This document shows positions 6,733 through 14,614 of a DNA stretch of 32,402 nucleotides, piece after piece. A model generated the notes under the pieces. It was not told the origin of the DNA. It was given only the letters and a program-made list of their open reading frames with translations, and did no database searches. The stretch is from an uncultured bacterium (lineage in GTDB: Bacteria > Bacteroidota > Bacteroidia > Chitinophagales > CAIOSU01). The first letter of the stretch is position 1; each line of letters starts with the position of its first letter. The DNA is taken from assembly GCA_903861055.1 (NCBI GenBank), contig CAIOSU010000476.1, positions 1 to 32,402 on the forward strand. The letters are read 5' to 3'. A program made the position numbers and the translations under genes.

Positions 6733-7622
6733 TAGTTTGCTTCCAAAGCCGCCGCACCGCTTACAATCTCGGTAAGCTCGGTGGTAATGGCCGCTTGGCG
6801 TGCACGGTTGTAGCTAATGCTAAGCTCTTTCAATAGCTCTTGTGCGTTATCGGTGGCCTTGTCCATAGCAGTCATACGGGCACCATGTTCGCTGGCGTTG
6901 GTATCCAATAAGGCTTTATAGAACTGGGTTTTCAAAATCTTCGGTATCAGCACATCAATAATCTCGTGCTCGTTCGGCTCAAAAATAAAGTCGGCAACAT
7001 TGTTATTGGTTGGTGTTACTGCGGCCTCTACTTTCACCAATGGCAAAAACGGCTCTGACAGGTAATTTTGAACTGCCGCATTTTTAAACTGGGCGTAAAC
7101 CAACTCCACTACATCAAAATCGCCATTGATAAAACCGTTGATAGCAAATTCGGCAGCTTTAGCTGTTTCTTCAAAGCTACGATCTTGTAAAAGGTTTATG
7201 TATGTGCCATTAACGGTGCACTGCACTTTAGTAAAGTATGCGTTGCTCTTTTTGCCAATAGTCATTACATGCAAGTTAGCCTTAGCAATATGGCTGTACT
7301 TGGTGCGTATTTGCTCCATTGTCTTTTTAATAACATTGGCATTGAATGCACCACAAAGACCCCTATCGGCAGTATATACTACTAGCAATACGTTTTTTAC
7401 TTCCCGCTCTTCGGCAAGGTCTAATTTTACCTGGCCGTCTTGAGCAATAAGTATATTATTCAGTATCTCAGATAATTTATTGGAATAAGGACGCATTTCC
7501 TGAATAGCTACAGTAGCCCTGCGCAACTTAGCCGCCGAAACCATTTTCATGGCTTTGGTGATTTGTTGCGTAGACTTTACGGATTTCATCCGCTCGCGTA
7601 CTTCCTTTAGTTTACCAGACAT
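6732..7622 (-). CDS. atpG: F1F0 ATP synthase gamma subunit
   Basis: The 296 residues give the central rotor stalk of F1. The N-terminal coiled-coil helix (LKEVRERMKSVKSTQQITKAMKMVSAAKLRRA) and the C-terminal partner helix (MDKATDNAQELLKELSISYNRARQAAITTELTEIVSGAAAL) are the family's two signatures, and a Rossmann-like middle domain has VVYTADRGLCGAFN. Length is typical for Bacteroidota. It is the last gene of the atpB-E-F-H-A-G run, 68 bp after atpA, with a terminator after its stop. The usual next genes atpD (beta) and atpC (epsilon) are absent here; in this phylum they commonly sit at another locus. Confidence 0.97.
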   Translation of the reverse strand: MSGKLKEVRERMKSVKSTQQITKAMKMVSAAKLRRATVAIQEMRPYSNKLSEILNNILIAQDGQVKLDLAEEREVKNVLLVVYTADRGLCGAFNANVIKKTMEQIRTKYSHIAKANLHVMTIGKKSNAYFTKVQCTVNGTYINLLQDRSFEETAKAAEFAINGFINGDFDVVELVYAQFKNAAVQNYLSEPFLPLVKVEAAVTPTNNNVADFIFEPNEHEIIDVLIPKILKTQFYKALLDTNASEHGARMTAMDKATDNAQELLKELSISYNRARQAAITTELTEIVSGAAALEAN

Positions 7623-7690
7623 CTTAAATTAAATAAGAAATGACAGATGACAAATATGAAACGTTACATTCAGGCAATCAGCCATCATGC

Positions 7691-9268
7691 TTATTTATAC
7701 AACAATGATACTTCTTTAGATACTTCAACCAATGTTTTCTCAACCTCGTCAGTCAACTTACCGGCTTTCAATTCGGCCAATACGTTCGGGAAACGGGTCT
7801 CTAGTTGGGTAAGGTATTCGCTTTCAAAAGATTTTACCTTGTTTAGAGGTACTTCTTTCAACAAACCTTTGGTACCAGCGTAAATGATAGCAATTTGCTT
7901 CTCAACTGACATTGGAGCGTGCAAACCTTGTTTCAAGATTTCCACGTTTTTAGCACCTTTATCCAAAATGTTTTTGGTAGCAGTATCCAAGTCAGAACCG
8001 AATTTTGAGAAAGCCTCCAATTCGCGATATTGTGCCTGGTCAAGTTTCAAAGTACCAGCAACTTTTTTCATTGATTTAATCTGGGCGTTACCACCTACGC
8101 GGCTTACCGATATACCAACGTTAATAGCCGGGCGAACACCTGCGTTAAACAAGTTAGCTTCCAAGAAAATCTGACCATCGGTAATAGAGATTACGTTGGT
8201 AGGAATGTAAGCTGATACGTCGCCCGCTTGGGTTTCGATGATAGGCAATGCAGTCAATGAACCACCACCTTTCACAATGCCTTTCAACGATTCTGGTAGG
8301 TCGTTCATACTAGCGGCAATGCCATCGTTATTAATAACTTTAGCGGCACGCTCCAGCAAACGGCTGTGTAGGTAGAATACGTCGCCAGGGTATGCCTCAC
8401 GGCCTGGAGGGCGTTTCAATAGCAACGATACCTCACGGTAAGCTACTGCTTGTTTCGACAAATCATCAAATACGATCAATGCCGGACGACCGGTGTCACG
8501 GAAAAACTCGCCAATAGCTACACCAGCAAACGGTGCGTAAAACTGCATTGGAGCAGGGTCGGCAGCCGATGATGCAACAATAACGGTATATGGCATAGCA
8601 CCACGCTCCTCAAGGGTACGGGCTACGTTGGCTACGGTAGAAGCTTTTTGGCCACATGCTACATAAATGCAGTATACAGGCTCTCCACGATCGTAAAATT
8701 CTTTCTGGTTGATGATGGTATCCAGAGCAATAGCGGTTTTACCAGTTTGGCGGTCACCGATAATCAACTCACGCTGGCCACGACCTACAGGTATCATCGC
8801 ATCGATAGATTTGATACCAGTTTGCAACGGCTCAGTAACTGGCTGACGGTAGATAACACCTGGGGCTTTGCGCTCCAATGGCATCTCGTACAACTCTCCA
8901 GCAATTGGTCCTTTACCATCAATAGGCTCTCCAAGCGTGTTTACCACACGTCCGGCCATACCATCACCTACTTTGATAGAGGCAATTTTGCTAGTACGGC
9001 GCACAGTATCACCTTCTTTAATAGTATCCCAGCTACCCATCAATACAACACCCACGTTGTCTTCTTCCAGGTTTAGGGCAATAGCGCGAACGCCATTTTC
9101 GAACTCAACAAGCTCACCAGCGCGTACATGGTTCAAACCATATACACGGGCAATACCGTCGCCTACTTGTAGTACGGTACCTACTTCTTCCAGTTCTGCT
9201 TCGGTTTTGAAGTTTGATAGTTGCTCCCTAAGGATGGCACTAATCTCGTCTGGTTTTACCTCAACCAT
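7691..9268 (-). CDS. atpA: F1F0 ATP synthase alpha subunit
   Basis: The 525 residues form the non-catalytic nucleotide-binding subunit of the F1 hexamer. Visible marks are the N-terminal beta-barrel (GTVLQVGDGIARVYGL), the P-loop GDRQTGKT (171-178), the segment IYVACGQKASTVA, the ATP synthase alpha/beta signature PAINVGISVSRVG near residue 375 and the C-terminal helical domain. Length and order are normal. It lies 45 bp after atpH and 68 bp before atpG on the same strand. The 3' end is fully intact, ending SLLYK. Confidence 0.98.
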   Translation of the reverse strand: MVEVKPDEISAILREQLSNFKTEAELEEVGTVLQVGDGIARVYGLNHVRAGELVEFENGVRAIALNLEEDNVGVVLMGSWDTIKEGDTVRRTSKIASIKVGDGMAGRVVNTLGEPIDGKGPIAGELYEMPLERKAPGVIYRQPVTEPLQTGIKSIDAMIPVGRGQRELIIGDRQTGKTAIALDTIINQKEFYDRGEPVYCIYVACGQKASTVANVARTLEERGAMPYTVIVASSAADPAPMQFYAPFAGVAIGEFFRDTGRPALIVFDDLSKQAVAYREVSLLLKRPPGREAYPGDVFYLHSRLLERAAKVINNDGIAASMNDLPESLKGIVKGGGSLTALPIIETQAGDVSAYIPTNVISITDGQIFLEANLFNAGVRPAINVGISVSRVGGNAQIKSMKKVAGTLKLDQAQYRELEAFSKFGSDLDTATKNILDKGAKNVEILKQGLHAPMSVEKQIAIIYAGTKGLLKEVPLNKVKSFESEYLTQLETRFPNVLAELKAGKLTDEVEKTLVEVSKEVSLLYK

Positions 9269-9313
9269 GGAATTATAATTTTTATTTGGGTTAAATGCTT
9301 TGTTTCTACTTAC

Positions 9314-9874
9314 TCAAAATGCTTTTACAAATTGGTTTTGGCTGAAACCTTTCTCCAGCAATTCCAGCTTGTGCGACACACTGGCGTCGTATAGTTTGTC
9401 TTCGTATTGCAACACAAATCCGCCAATCAGGGTTTCGTCTACCGCAACTTTTATCTGCGCGTTTGCAATGCCTGTTTTGCTCTTCAATTTAGCCACCAAC
9501 GCATCGGTGTAGGCTTTATCGAATTGAATGGCGGTAGTAATTTTTACTGGGGTGATGTGCTTATACTTGTTGTATAACTGAATGAAGCTTTTGGCTATGT
9601 CTTCCAAATAGGCTTCACGGCCTTTTTTAACCATCAGGGTCAAAAAGGTTTTTGTGATTTTGTTGGAGTCTTTACCAAAAATAGCATCTACTACTTTGTG
9701 CTTTTTCTCGGTGTTGATGATGGGGTTTTTCAACATCACCTTCAACTCGCGGCTGGCGCCAATAACGGCAGCCACCTGCTTCATATCCGCAAACACCTCT
9801 TCCACTTGGCCTAACTCTAGTGAAAGGTCAAACAACGATTTGGCATAGCGCGATGCTAAACGAATTGCCGACAT
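9314..9874 (-). CDS. atpH: F1F0 ATP synthase delta subunit (OSCP)
   Basis: The 186-residue protein has the OSCP/delta layout. An N-terminal six-helix domain starts IRLASRYAKSLFDLSLELGQVEEVFADM, and the C-terminal domain carries the signature IKVAVDETLIGGFVLQYEDKLYDASV. It joins the top of the F1 alpha-beta ring to the b-subunit peripheral stalk. It starts 1 bp after the atpF stop, so the two are probably translationally coupled, and both products belong to the same stator. Confidence 0.96.
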   Translation of the reverse strand: MSAIRLASRYAKSLFDLSLELGQVEEVFADMKQVAAVIGASRELKVMLKNPIINTEKKHKVVDAIFGKDSNKITKTFLTLMVKKGREAYLEDIAKSFIQLYNKYKHITPVKITTAIQFDKAYTDALVAKLKSKTGIANAQIKVAVDETLIGGFVLQYEDKLYDASVSHKLELLEKGFSQNQFVKAF

Positions 9875-9875
9875 A

Positions 9876-10370
9876 TTAGTTCAGTTTCAGGTCATCCACC
9901 AACTCGGCTGCATAGCTCTGTTGTTTCTGTGGGTCAGAAAATTCTTTCTTCAATACTTTCTCTGCAATTTCCAAGGCCATTTTACCGGCATAGTTTTTCA
10001 CTTCGGTAAGGGCAGCCATTTTTTGGTTCTCAATTTCGCGAGAGGCATCGGCCACTTTCTTATTGAACTCTACACCGGCTTTCTCTTTAGCGTCGGCAAT
10101 CAGCTTATCGCCAACGGCTTTGGCTTCTTTGATGATGATGGCGCGCTCTTCACGGGCCTCATTTAGCAAACGCTCGTTGTTAGCACTAAGTGCAGCCATT
10201 TCGGCGCGGGCTTTCTCGGCTTGCAACACTGCATCTGTAATGCGGTGCTCACGCTCTTTTACTGAAGTAAGAATTGGGGTCCACGCAAACTTGCGCAACA
10301 AAACCAACAAAAGTAAGAAGGCAACTGTTGCCCAAAACACCAAACCTATCGAGGGGGTTAATAACTCCAT
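9876..10370 (-). CDS. atpF: F1F0 ATP synthase b subunit
   Basis: The 164 residues make up the peripheral stalk. A single membrane helix (about residues 9-27, LVFWATVAFLLLLVLL) is followed by KFAWTPIL and a long charged helix rich in Ala, Glu, Lys and Arg, as usual for b. It lies between atpE and atpH. The 138-bp gap on the atpE side is unusually long for this operon and holds two hairpins. Confidence 0.96.
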   Translation of the reverse strand: MELLTPSIGLVFWATVAFLLLLVLLRKFAWTPILTSVKEREHRITDAVLQAEKARAEMAALSANNERLLNEAREERAIIIKEAKAVGDKLIADAKEKAGVEFNKKVADASREIENQKMAALTEVKNYAGKMALEIAEKVLKKEFSDPQKQQSYAAELVDDLKLN

Positions 10371-10414
10371 GATGGATATTTTTCGATTTTTGACTGACGA
10401 TTTTCGATTTGATC

Positions 10415-10442
10415 TTTTTGATTAACAATCGCCAATCAAAAA
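10415..10442. promoter_or_regulatory. AT-rich hairpin in the atpE-atpF gap
   Basis: TTTTTGATT (10415-10423) and AATCAAAAA (10434-10442) are exact reverse complements with a 10-nt loop. On the mRNA it lies downstream of the stronger 10470-10498 stem and 45 nt before the atpF start. It may be part of a processing or attenuation region, or only an AT-rich repeat; TAAATCGTA repeat motifs adjoin it. Confidence 0.45.
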
Positions 10443-10469
10443 TACTTAAATCGTAAATTAAAAGTGGGT

Positions 10470-10498
10470 AGGGTCTGCAACCAACCGTTGCAGACCCT
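10470..10498 (-). terminator. Strong 12-bp hairpin just after atpE, probable attenuator or mRNA 3' stabiliser
   Basis: AGGGTCTGCAAC (10470-10481) pairs perfectly with GTTGCAGACCCT (10487-10498) around a 5-nt loop. It begins 10 nt after the atpE stop. On the minus strand the sequence after it is ACCCACTTTTAATTT, only a weak T-rich tail. A partial terminator or RNase barrier here fits the need for many more c subunits than b or delta. Confidence 0.65.
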
Positions 10499-10508
10499 TA
10501 ACCATTTT

Positions 10509-10724
10509 TTACTGCTTAACCAACAATGCAGCAGCTACTACACCGAAAAGTGCAAGACCTTCGATAAGAGCGGCAGCGATGATCATCGCAGTTTGGATTT
10601 TAGCAGTGGCTTCAGGTTGACGAGCAATAGACTCAACAGCGCTTCCACCGATGCGACCAATACCCAAACCTGCACCTAATACTACCAAGCCTACGCCGAT
10701 AGCTGCAATACCAGAACTTGCCAT
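10509..10724 (-). CDS. atpE: F1F0 ATP synthase c subunit
   Basis: This 71-residue proteolipid has two helices. Helix 1 has the glycine-rich GAGLGIGRIGG packing motif, the polar loop is ARQPEA and the ion-binding carboxylate is Glu55 in AALIEGLALFG. The residues after the Glu (GLALFG) are of the proton type and lack the E-S/T-T pattern of sodium-binding c rings, so H+ coupling is inferred. It sits between atpB and atpF, 36 bp after atpB, and is followed by a strong hairpin. Confidence 0.97.
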   Translation of the reverse strand: MASSGIAAIGVGLVVLGAGLGIGRIGGSAVESIARQPEATAKIQTAMIIAAALIEGLALFGVVAAALLVKQ

Positions 10725-10760
10725 AACAAAATGTTTATAATGATAATTAAAAAATCAAAC

Positions 10761-11945
10761 TCAATGGTGTGCTTCAGCGCCGTGCTCGTGGCCATGGTCG
10801 TGCTCAGCAACGGCCATTCCGATAAACAAAGCAGAAAGCAACGTAAATATATATGCTTGCAATGCCGCAACCAACAACTCCAATGTACTCATAAATACCA
10901 CAAAAGGTATTGATACAAAGCCCATGTATGCGGTTTTGAAAATAAATATCAAAGCAATCAAAGCCAATATCAAAATGTGGCCTGCTGCAATGTTTGCAAA
11001 CAAACGCATCATCAAAGCAAAAGGCTTAGTAAGCGTACCTATTAACTCAATAACCGCCAATATAGGACGAATAACAACTGGCACGCCTGGCATCCAGAAA
11101 ATGTGCATCCAGTAGTCTTTGTTGCCACTAACAGTAGTAATAACATAAGTGATAACGGCCAATACAAAAGTTATAGAGATGTTACCGGTTACGTTTGAAC
11201 CACCTGGGAAGAAAGGAACTAAACCCATTAGGTTGTTTATCCAGATAAAGAAGAATACGGTAAGCAGATAAGGTAGGTATTTGCCATACTTTTTCTCGCC
11301 AATGTTGGGTATTGCTATCTCATCGCGTACGAAAACAACTAAGGGCTCCAAGAAGGCACCAATACCACGGGCAACACCGTTTTTGTCGTATGAGCGGGCA
11401 ACCGCACCAAACAGCAACAACAACAACAACATGGAAACGAAAATAGAAGCGACGTTGCGAGTTATGCTAAAATCAAGGGGTTTGGCGTTATTAGGGTAGC
11501 CATGAGCTACATCGGCATGCGCATCAACTGGTAGGGCTTCGTCTTGTTCGCCAGAGATCAAATCAAGTTCTTCAGCTACTTCGTTACCAACAATAGGCTC
11601 TTCATGACCAAAGTCTAATTTGCCATGCTCATCGGCTATATAGATAACACCGTGGTACTTTAAGTATTTGCCTTTGGCTAGCACTTGAGCGTTATCGTCG
11701 TGATGGAACTCACTAGACATAAAGAAATCCAAACCTGAGCCTGGAACGTACAAAATAACTGGAAGCGGAATGGAAAAATGACCAGCTACGTGCCAATCGT
11801 GGGCATCACTGATGTGGTGCATGATCATTTCTTTGGCGTCAAACTCAGCTTCTGCGAGTTCGCCAGCCTTTACAGTACTAACTTGAAATAGACCGAATAC
11901 GGCTAAAACCAGCGTAAATATTGAAAAGTTACTCTTATTCATCAC
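10761..11945 (-). CDS. atpB: F1F0 ATP synthase a subunit with signal peptide and periplasmic N-terminal extension
   Basis: At 394 residues it is far longer than the roughly 270 of E. coli. Residues 1-28 look like a cleavable signal peptide (FTLVLAVFGLFQVSTVKA), followed by about 140 polar residues predicted to lie outside the membrane. The conserved helices then include MMRLFANIAAGHIL, with the arginine essential for proton transfer, and the last helix ends in a His-rich tail. A long, exported N-terminus is usual for Bacteroidota a subunits. It is the first gene of the operon, and a perfect TATCTTTG -7 box lies 31 bp upstream of the ATG. No atpI-like gene precedes it within this window. Confidence 0.95.
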   Translation of the reverse strand: MMNKSNFSIFTLVLAVFGLFQVSTVKAGELAEAEFDAKEMIMHHISDAHDWHVAGHFSIPLPVILYVPGSGLDFFMSSEFHHDDNAQVLAKGKYLKYHGVIYIADEHGKLDFGHEEPIVGNEVAEELDLISGEQDEALPVDAHADVAHGYPNNAKPLDFSITRNVASIFVSMLLLLLLFGAVARSYDKNGVARGIGAFLEPLVVFVRDEIAIPNIGEKKYGKYLPYLLTVFFFIWINNLMGLVPFFPGGSNVTGNISITFVLAVITYVITTVSGNKDYWMHIFWMPGVPVVIRPILAVIELIGTLTKPFALMMRLFANIAAGHILILALIALIFIFKTAYMGFVSIPFVVFMSTLELLVAALQAYIFTLLSALFIGMAVAEHDHGHEHGAEAHH

Positions 11946-11976
11946 GGAACCGGACGTACTTTTTCTAAATCCGCTG

Positions 11977-11984
11977 CAAAGATA
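11977..11984 (-). promoter_or_regulatory. Probable atp operon promoter (-7 box TATCTTTG)
   Basis: TATCTTTG on the minus strand matches the Bacteroidota -7 consensus TAnnTTTG exactly and lies 31 bp upstream of the atpB ATG. A T-rich stretch (TTTTTT) lies at about the -33 distance but no exact TTG. Placement before the first gene of the operon supports the call. Confidence 0.6.
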
Positions 11985-12200
11985 GTTACTTTTCGGGTAT
12001 GGAAAAAACTATTTTCCAATTGGTTACAGAAGAATAGATGTTAATACTAAAGTACTGGTACAGGGCACCCCGTTTGTGAAACCAAAAGCCTTAGTTTATT
12101 CTCCTCTAAAAACCTTATATTGTAAGAAAACTGGATAAAACCACATGCATCTTGTGGATATCAACTTAGCTAACGTTGGGTTGGTAACTATTAAAAAAGC

Positions 12201-12208
12201 TATTTTTG
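12201..12208 (+). promoter_or_regulatory. Probable promoter of the OmpA/TSP3 gene (-7 box TATTTTTG)
   Basis: TATTTTTG matches TAnnTTTG exactly. A TTG lies 17 bp upstream (12181-12183) and another 22 bp upstream (12176-12178). The box ends 20 bp before the ATG at 12229, which favours that start over the ATG at 12145. Confidence 0.6.
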
Positions 12209-12228
12209 ACTCACCAAAACCATTTACT

Positions 12229-14523
12229 ATGAAGAAAAGTCTACTATTGACTTTAAGGTTGTTTACCCAAATTATACTATTGGCTATGGCCAATACCATC
12301 CAAGCCCAGCAATATCTGGGGTTTACAAACAGCAACTATTCGGGTGTACACGGGTTGCTACTACAACCCGCCTCGGTTGTTGACAATAGAATGAAATTCG
12401 ATCTCAATTTGGTGAGCTTTCAAGGCACTTTCTCAAACAATTATGTTAGCCTGCGTGCCAAAGACCTAAGGACCAATTATGATGAGAATGCCGATTTTCA
12501 GGATACCTACCTGCGCATTAAGGAAAACAGCAACAACAAGTATGTTTATTTAAACTTGGATGTGCTGGGCCCCTCATTCTCTTTCAATATCGGCCATAAA
12601 AACGCGGTGGCCTTTACTTCCCGCTTTCGTACCACCGTTAACCTTGATAATGTAACACCCGAGCTGGCGCGGCTATCGTGGGAAGGGTTGGATTATCCGC
12701 AACTTTGGCAACAAAACTTGGGCAACCAGCGACTTAGTGCACAATATATGAGTTGGGCCGAGTATGGCATTACCTATGGTCGCGAGATTTTCCAAATTGG
12801 CAGACACTACTTAAAAGGAGCCGTAACTGCCAAGTTATTGCAAGGTATGGGCGCTGCTTATTTGTTTGTTGACGACCTATCATACAATTTCACTAACGAC
12901 GATACGTTGTCGCTTTTTGATAGTGATGTTAAGTACGGACACAGTACTAACTTTGATTTTAATACCGATGGCGTTGAGTATAAATTCATATCGGACCCTA
13001 CCGTTGGGTTCGATATGGGCTTTGTTTACGAGTTCCGTAAAAAAGAAGAAACCTACACCTATGACATGGACGGCAAAACCGGCTTGTACCGTAAAGACAA
13101 AAACAAGTATAAGCTAAAAATTGGCTTCTCTATTCTGGATATCGGAAGGGTGCGCTTTAAGAAAGGTGACATTAGCGCCAACTTCAACGCTAACATAAAC
13201 GACTATGATATTAGCGAATTTAATGTAGGCTCTATCGAAGATTTTAACGATACCCTTGCCAAGAACTTCCTCTTTACACAAACCACAGGCGAGACCTTTA
13301 CTATGAGGTTGCCCACCGCCATGAGTTTTCAAGTAGACTATAATATTTGGAAAGGCTTTTATGCCAACTTTACAGCCTTCGGCTCATTCCGACGCAAAAA
13401 CCTGGAAAGCAAATTGCGCCAACAGAGCACCTTTAGCATTACCCCGCGTTTTGAGCACAAATGGTTCGATTTTGCAGTACCATTCAGCGTTAATACAGAT
13501 AAACAAGTAATGTTGGGTAGCGCTATTCGCTTAGGCGTATTGTTTTTTGGCACTAACAATTTGCTGGGTTTAGCTAGCAATAGTGTTTACGGTGCCGATT
13601 TTTATATGGGCTTGAAGGTACCGATACCTTATGGCAAACCTAAGGATAGGGACAAGGATAAAGTAAGCAATCGAAAAGACAATTGCCCTAAAAATGCTGG
13701 TGTTTGGGAGTTTGCTGGCTGCCCCGATTCCGATTCCGATGGCTTACCCGACGACCAAGACCAATGCCCTAATGAGTTTGGCCCGAAAGACAACAAAGGT
13801 TGCCCTTATCCTGACCTGGATGGCGACGGTATTGTGAATGCCGAAGATGGTTGCCCGAACGAATTTGGCCCGAAAGACAACAAAGGCTGCCCATGGGGTG
13901 ATAAAGACGGCGATGGCCTGACAGATAACGTGGACAATTGCCCAGATGTGGCCGGACCGCGTGAAAATGTTGGTTGCCCTTGGGGAGACCGCGATAAGGA
14001 TGGCGTGCTTGATAACGTAGACCGTTGCCCTGATGAAGCTGGTGCTAGGGATAATGCTGGTTGCCCTTGGGGCGATTTGGACGGCGATGGCGTGTTGGAT
14101 AATGTAGACGAATGCCCTAAAACCCCAGGTCCTGCCGATAACGCCGGTTGTCCTCACCTTAAAGCTGCCGAAGCAGAGATTGTTAAACGTGCCTTCGACA
14201 ACCTAGAGTTTGAAACGGGCAAAGCCATTATCAAGCAATCATCGTTTGCTACGCTTACCGATTTGGCACAATTCCTTATTGAGAACCCGAGTTACAAACT
14301 GGTTATAGCTGGCCACACAGATGATGTAGGTAGCGATGAGTTGAACATGAAGCTAAGCAAAGCCCGCGGTGAAGCGGTTGCCAAAGCCATGACCGAGCGT
14401 GGTGTGAAAGCCGAACAACTAATTGTAGAGTATTTTGGCGAAACCCAGCCGATAGCTACCAACGCTACTGCCGAAGGCCGCGCTAAAAACCGCAGGGTAG
14501 AGATGAATATTAAGTTTGAGTAA
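12229..14523 (+). CDS. OmpA family outer-membrane protein with DUF5723-like barrel and thrombospondin type 3 repeats
   Basis: I choose the ATG at 12229 (764 residues). It starts a signal peptide (MKKSLLLTLRLFTQIILLAMANTIQAQ), and a good promoter lies between it and the upstream ATG at 12145. Residues 25-465 are beta-rich and begin with the SGVHGLLLQPASVVDNR pattern of the DUF5723/PorP-like outer-membrane barrel group. Residues about 472-642 hold six calcium-binding TSP3 repeats (D-x-D-x-D-G-x-x-D..D-x-C-P..GCP) with a 29-residue period. Residues about 650-764 are an OmpA_C domain that binds peptidoglycan (LVIAGHTDDVGSDELNMKLSKARGEAV, ending AKNRRVEMNIKF). It probably tethers the outer membrane to the wall. 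The gene is transcribed alone and ends at a clear terminator. Confidence 0.93.
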   Translation: MKKSLLLTLRLFTQIILLAMANTIQAQQYLGFTNSNYSGVHGLLLQPASVVDNRMKFDLNLVSFQGTFSNNYVSLRAKDLRTNYDENADFQDTYLRIKENSNNKYVYLNLDVLGPSFSFNIGHKNAVAFTSRFRTTVNLDNVTPELARLSWEGLDYPQLWQQNLGNQRLSAQYMSWAEYGITYGREIFQIGRHYLKGAVTAKLLQGMGAAYLFVDDLSYNFTNDDTLSLFDSDVKYGHSTNFDFNTDGVEYKFISDPTVGFDMGFVYEFRKKEETYTYDMDGKTGLYRKDKNKYKLKIGFSILDIGRVRFKKGDISANFNANINDYDISEFNVGSIEDFNDTLAKNFLFTQTTGETFTMRLPTAMSFQVDYNIWKGFYANFTAFGSFRRKNLESKLRQQSTFSITPRFEHKWFDFAVPFSVNTDKQVMLGSAIRLGVLFFGTNNLLGLASNSVYGADFYMGLKVPIPYGKPKDRDKDKVSNRKDNCPKNAGVWEFAGCPDSDSDGLPDDQDQCPNEFGPKDNKGCPYPDLDGDGIVNAEDGCPNEFGPKDNKGCPWGDKDGDGLTDNVDNCPDVAGPRENVGCPWGDRDKDGVLDNVDRCPDEAGARDNAGCPWGDLDGDGVLDNVDECPKTPGPADNAGCPHLKAAEAEIVKRAFDNLEFETGKAIIKQSSFATLTDLAQFLIENPSYKLVIAGHTDDVGSDELNMKLSKARGEAVAKAMTERGVKAEQLIVEYFGETQPIATNATAEGRAKNRRVEMNIKFE
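13646..14154 (+). repeat. Six tandem TSP3-coding repeats (87-bp period)
   Basis: Five of the six units are spaced 87 bp apart and encode a 29-residue Asp-rich calcium-binding motif. Two neighbouring units share a near-identical stretch coding for NEFGPKDNKGCP (around 13769 and 13856), suggesting recent duplication or gene conversion. Such tracts are prone to changes in unit number. Confidence 0.85.
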
Positions 14524-14547
14524 CCAATATTTGTGCTGAAACTAAAC

Positions 14548-14585
14548 AGGGGACCGAAACATGCGTTTCGGTCCCCTCTTATTTA
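14548..14585 (+). terminator. Terminator after the OmpA/TSP3 gene
   Basis: A perfect 13-bp stem (14548-14560 with 14565-14577) around a 4-nt loop is followed by CTTATTT. It starts 25 bp after the stop. It may also serve the converging dabB gene, whose stop is at 14615. Confidence 0.85.
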
Positions 14586-14614
14586 CACCTTTGCCCATAG
14601 TGTTTGCGCCAATG

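Noticed and set aside
8868..9278. 136-residue plus-strand open frame opposite atpA
   Set aside because: A Ser/Pro/Thr-rich shadow of a strongly conserved gene.
12145..12228. Upstream ATG start of the OmpA/TSP3 protein
   Set aside because: It would put polar residues before the signal peptide and lies upstream of the TATTTTTG promoter box.
12096..12335. 79-residue minus-strand open frame at the start of the OmpA gene
   Set aside because: It covers the OmpA signal peptide and promoter in antisense and shows no domain.
13646..14154. CRISPR-like regular spacing
   Set aside because: The 87-bp period is in frame and codes for TSP3 repeats; there are no conserved direct repeats with unique spacers anywhere in the window.
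13744..14157. 137-residue open frame on the minus strand
   Set aside because: It is the complement of the TSP3 repeat tract; its own repeats mirror the coding repeats and it has no promoter or family match.
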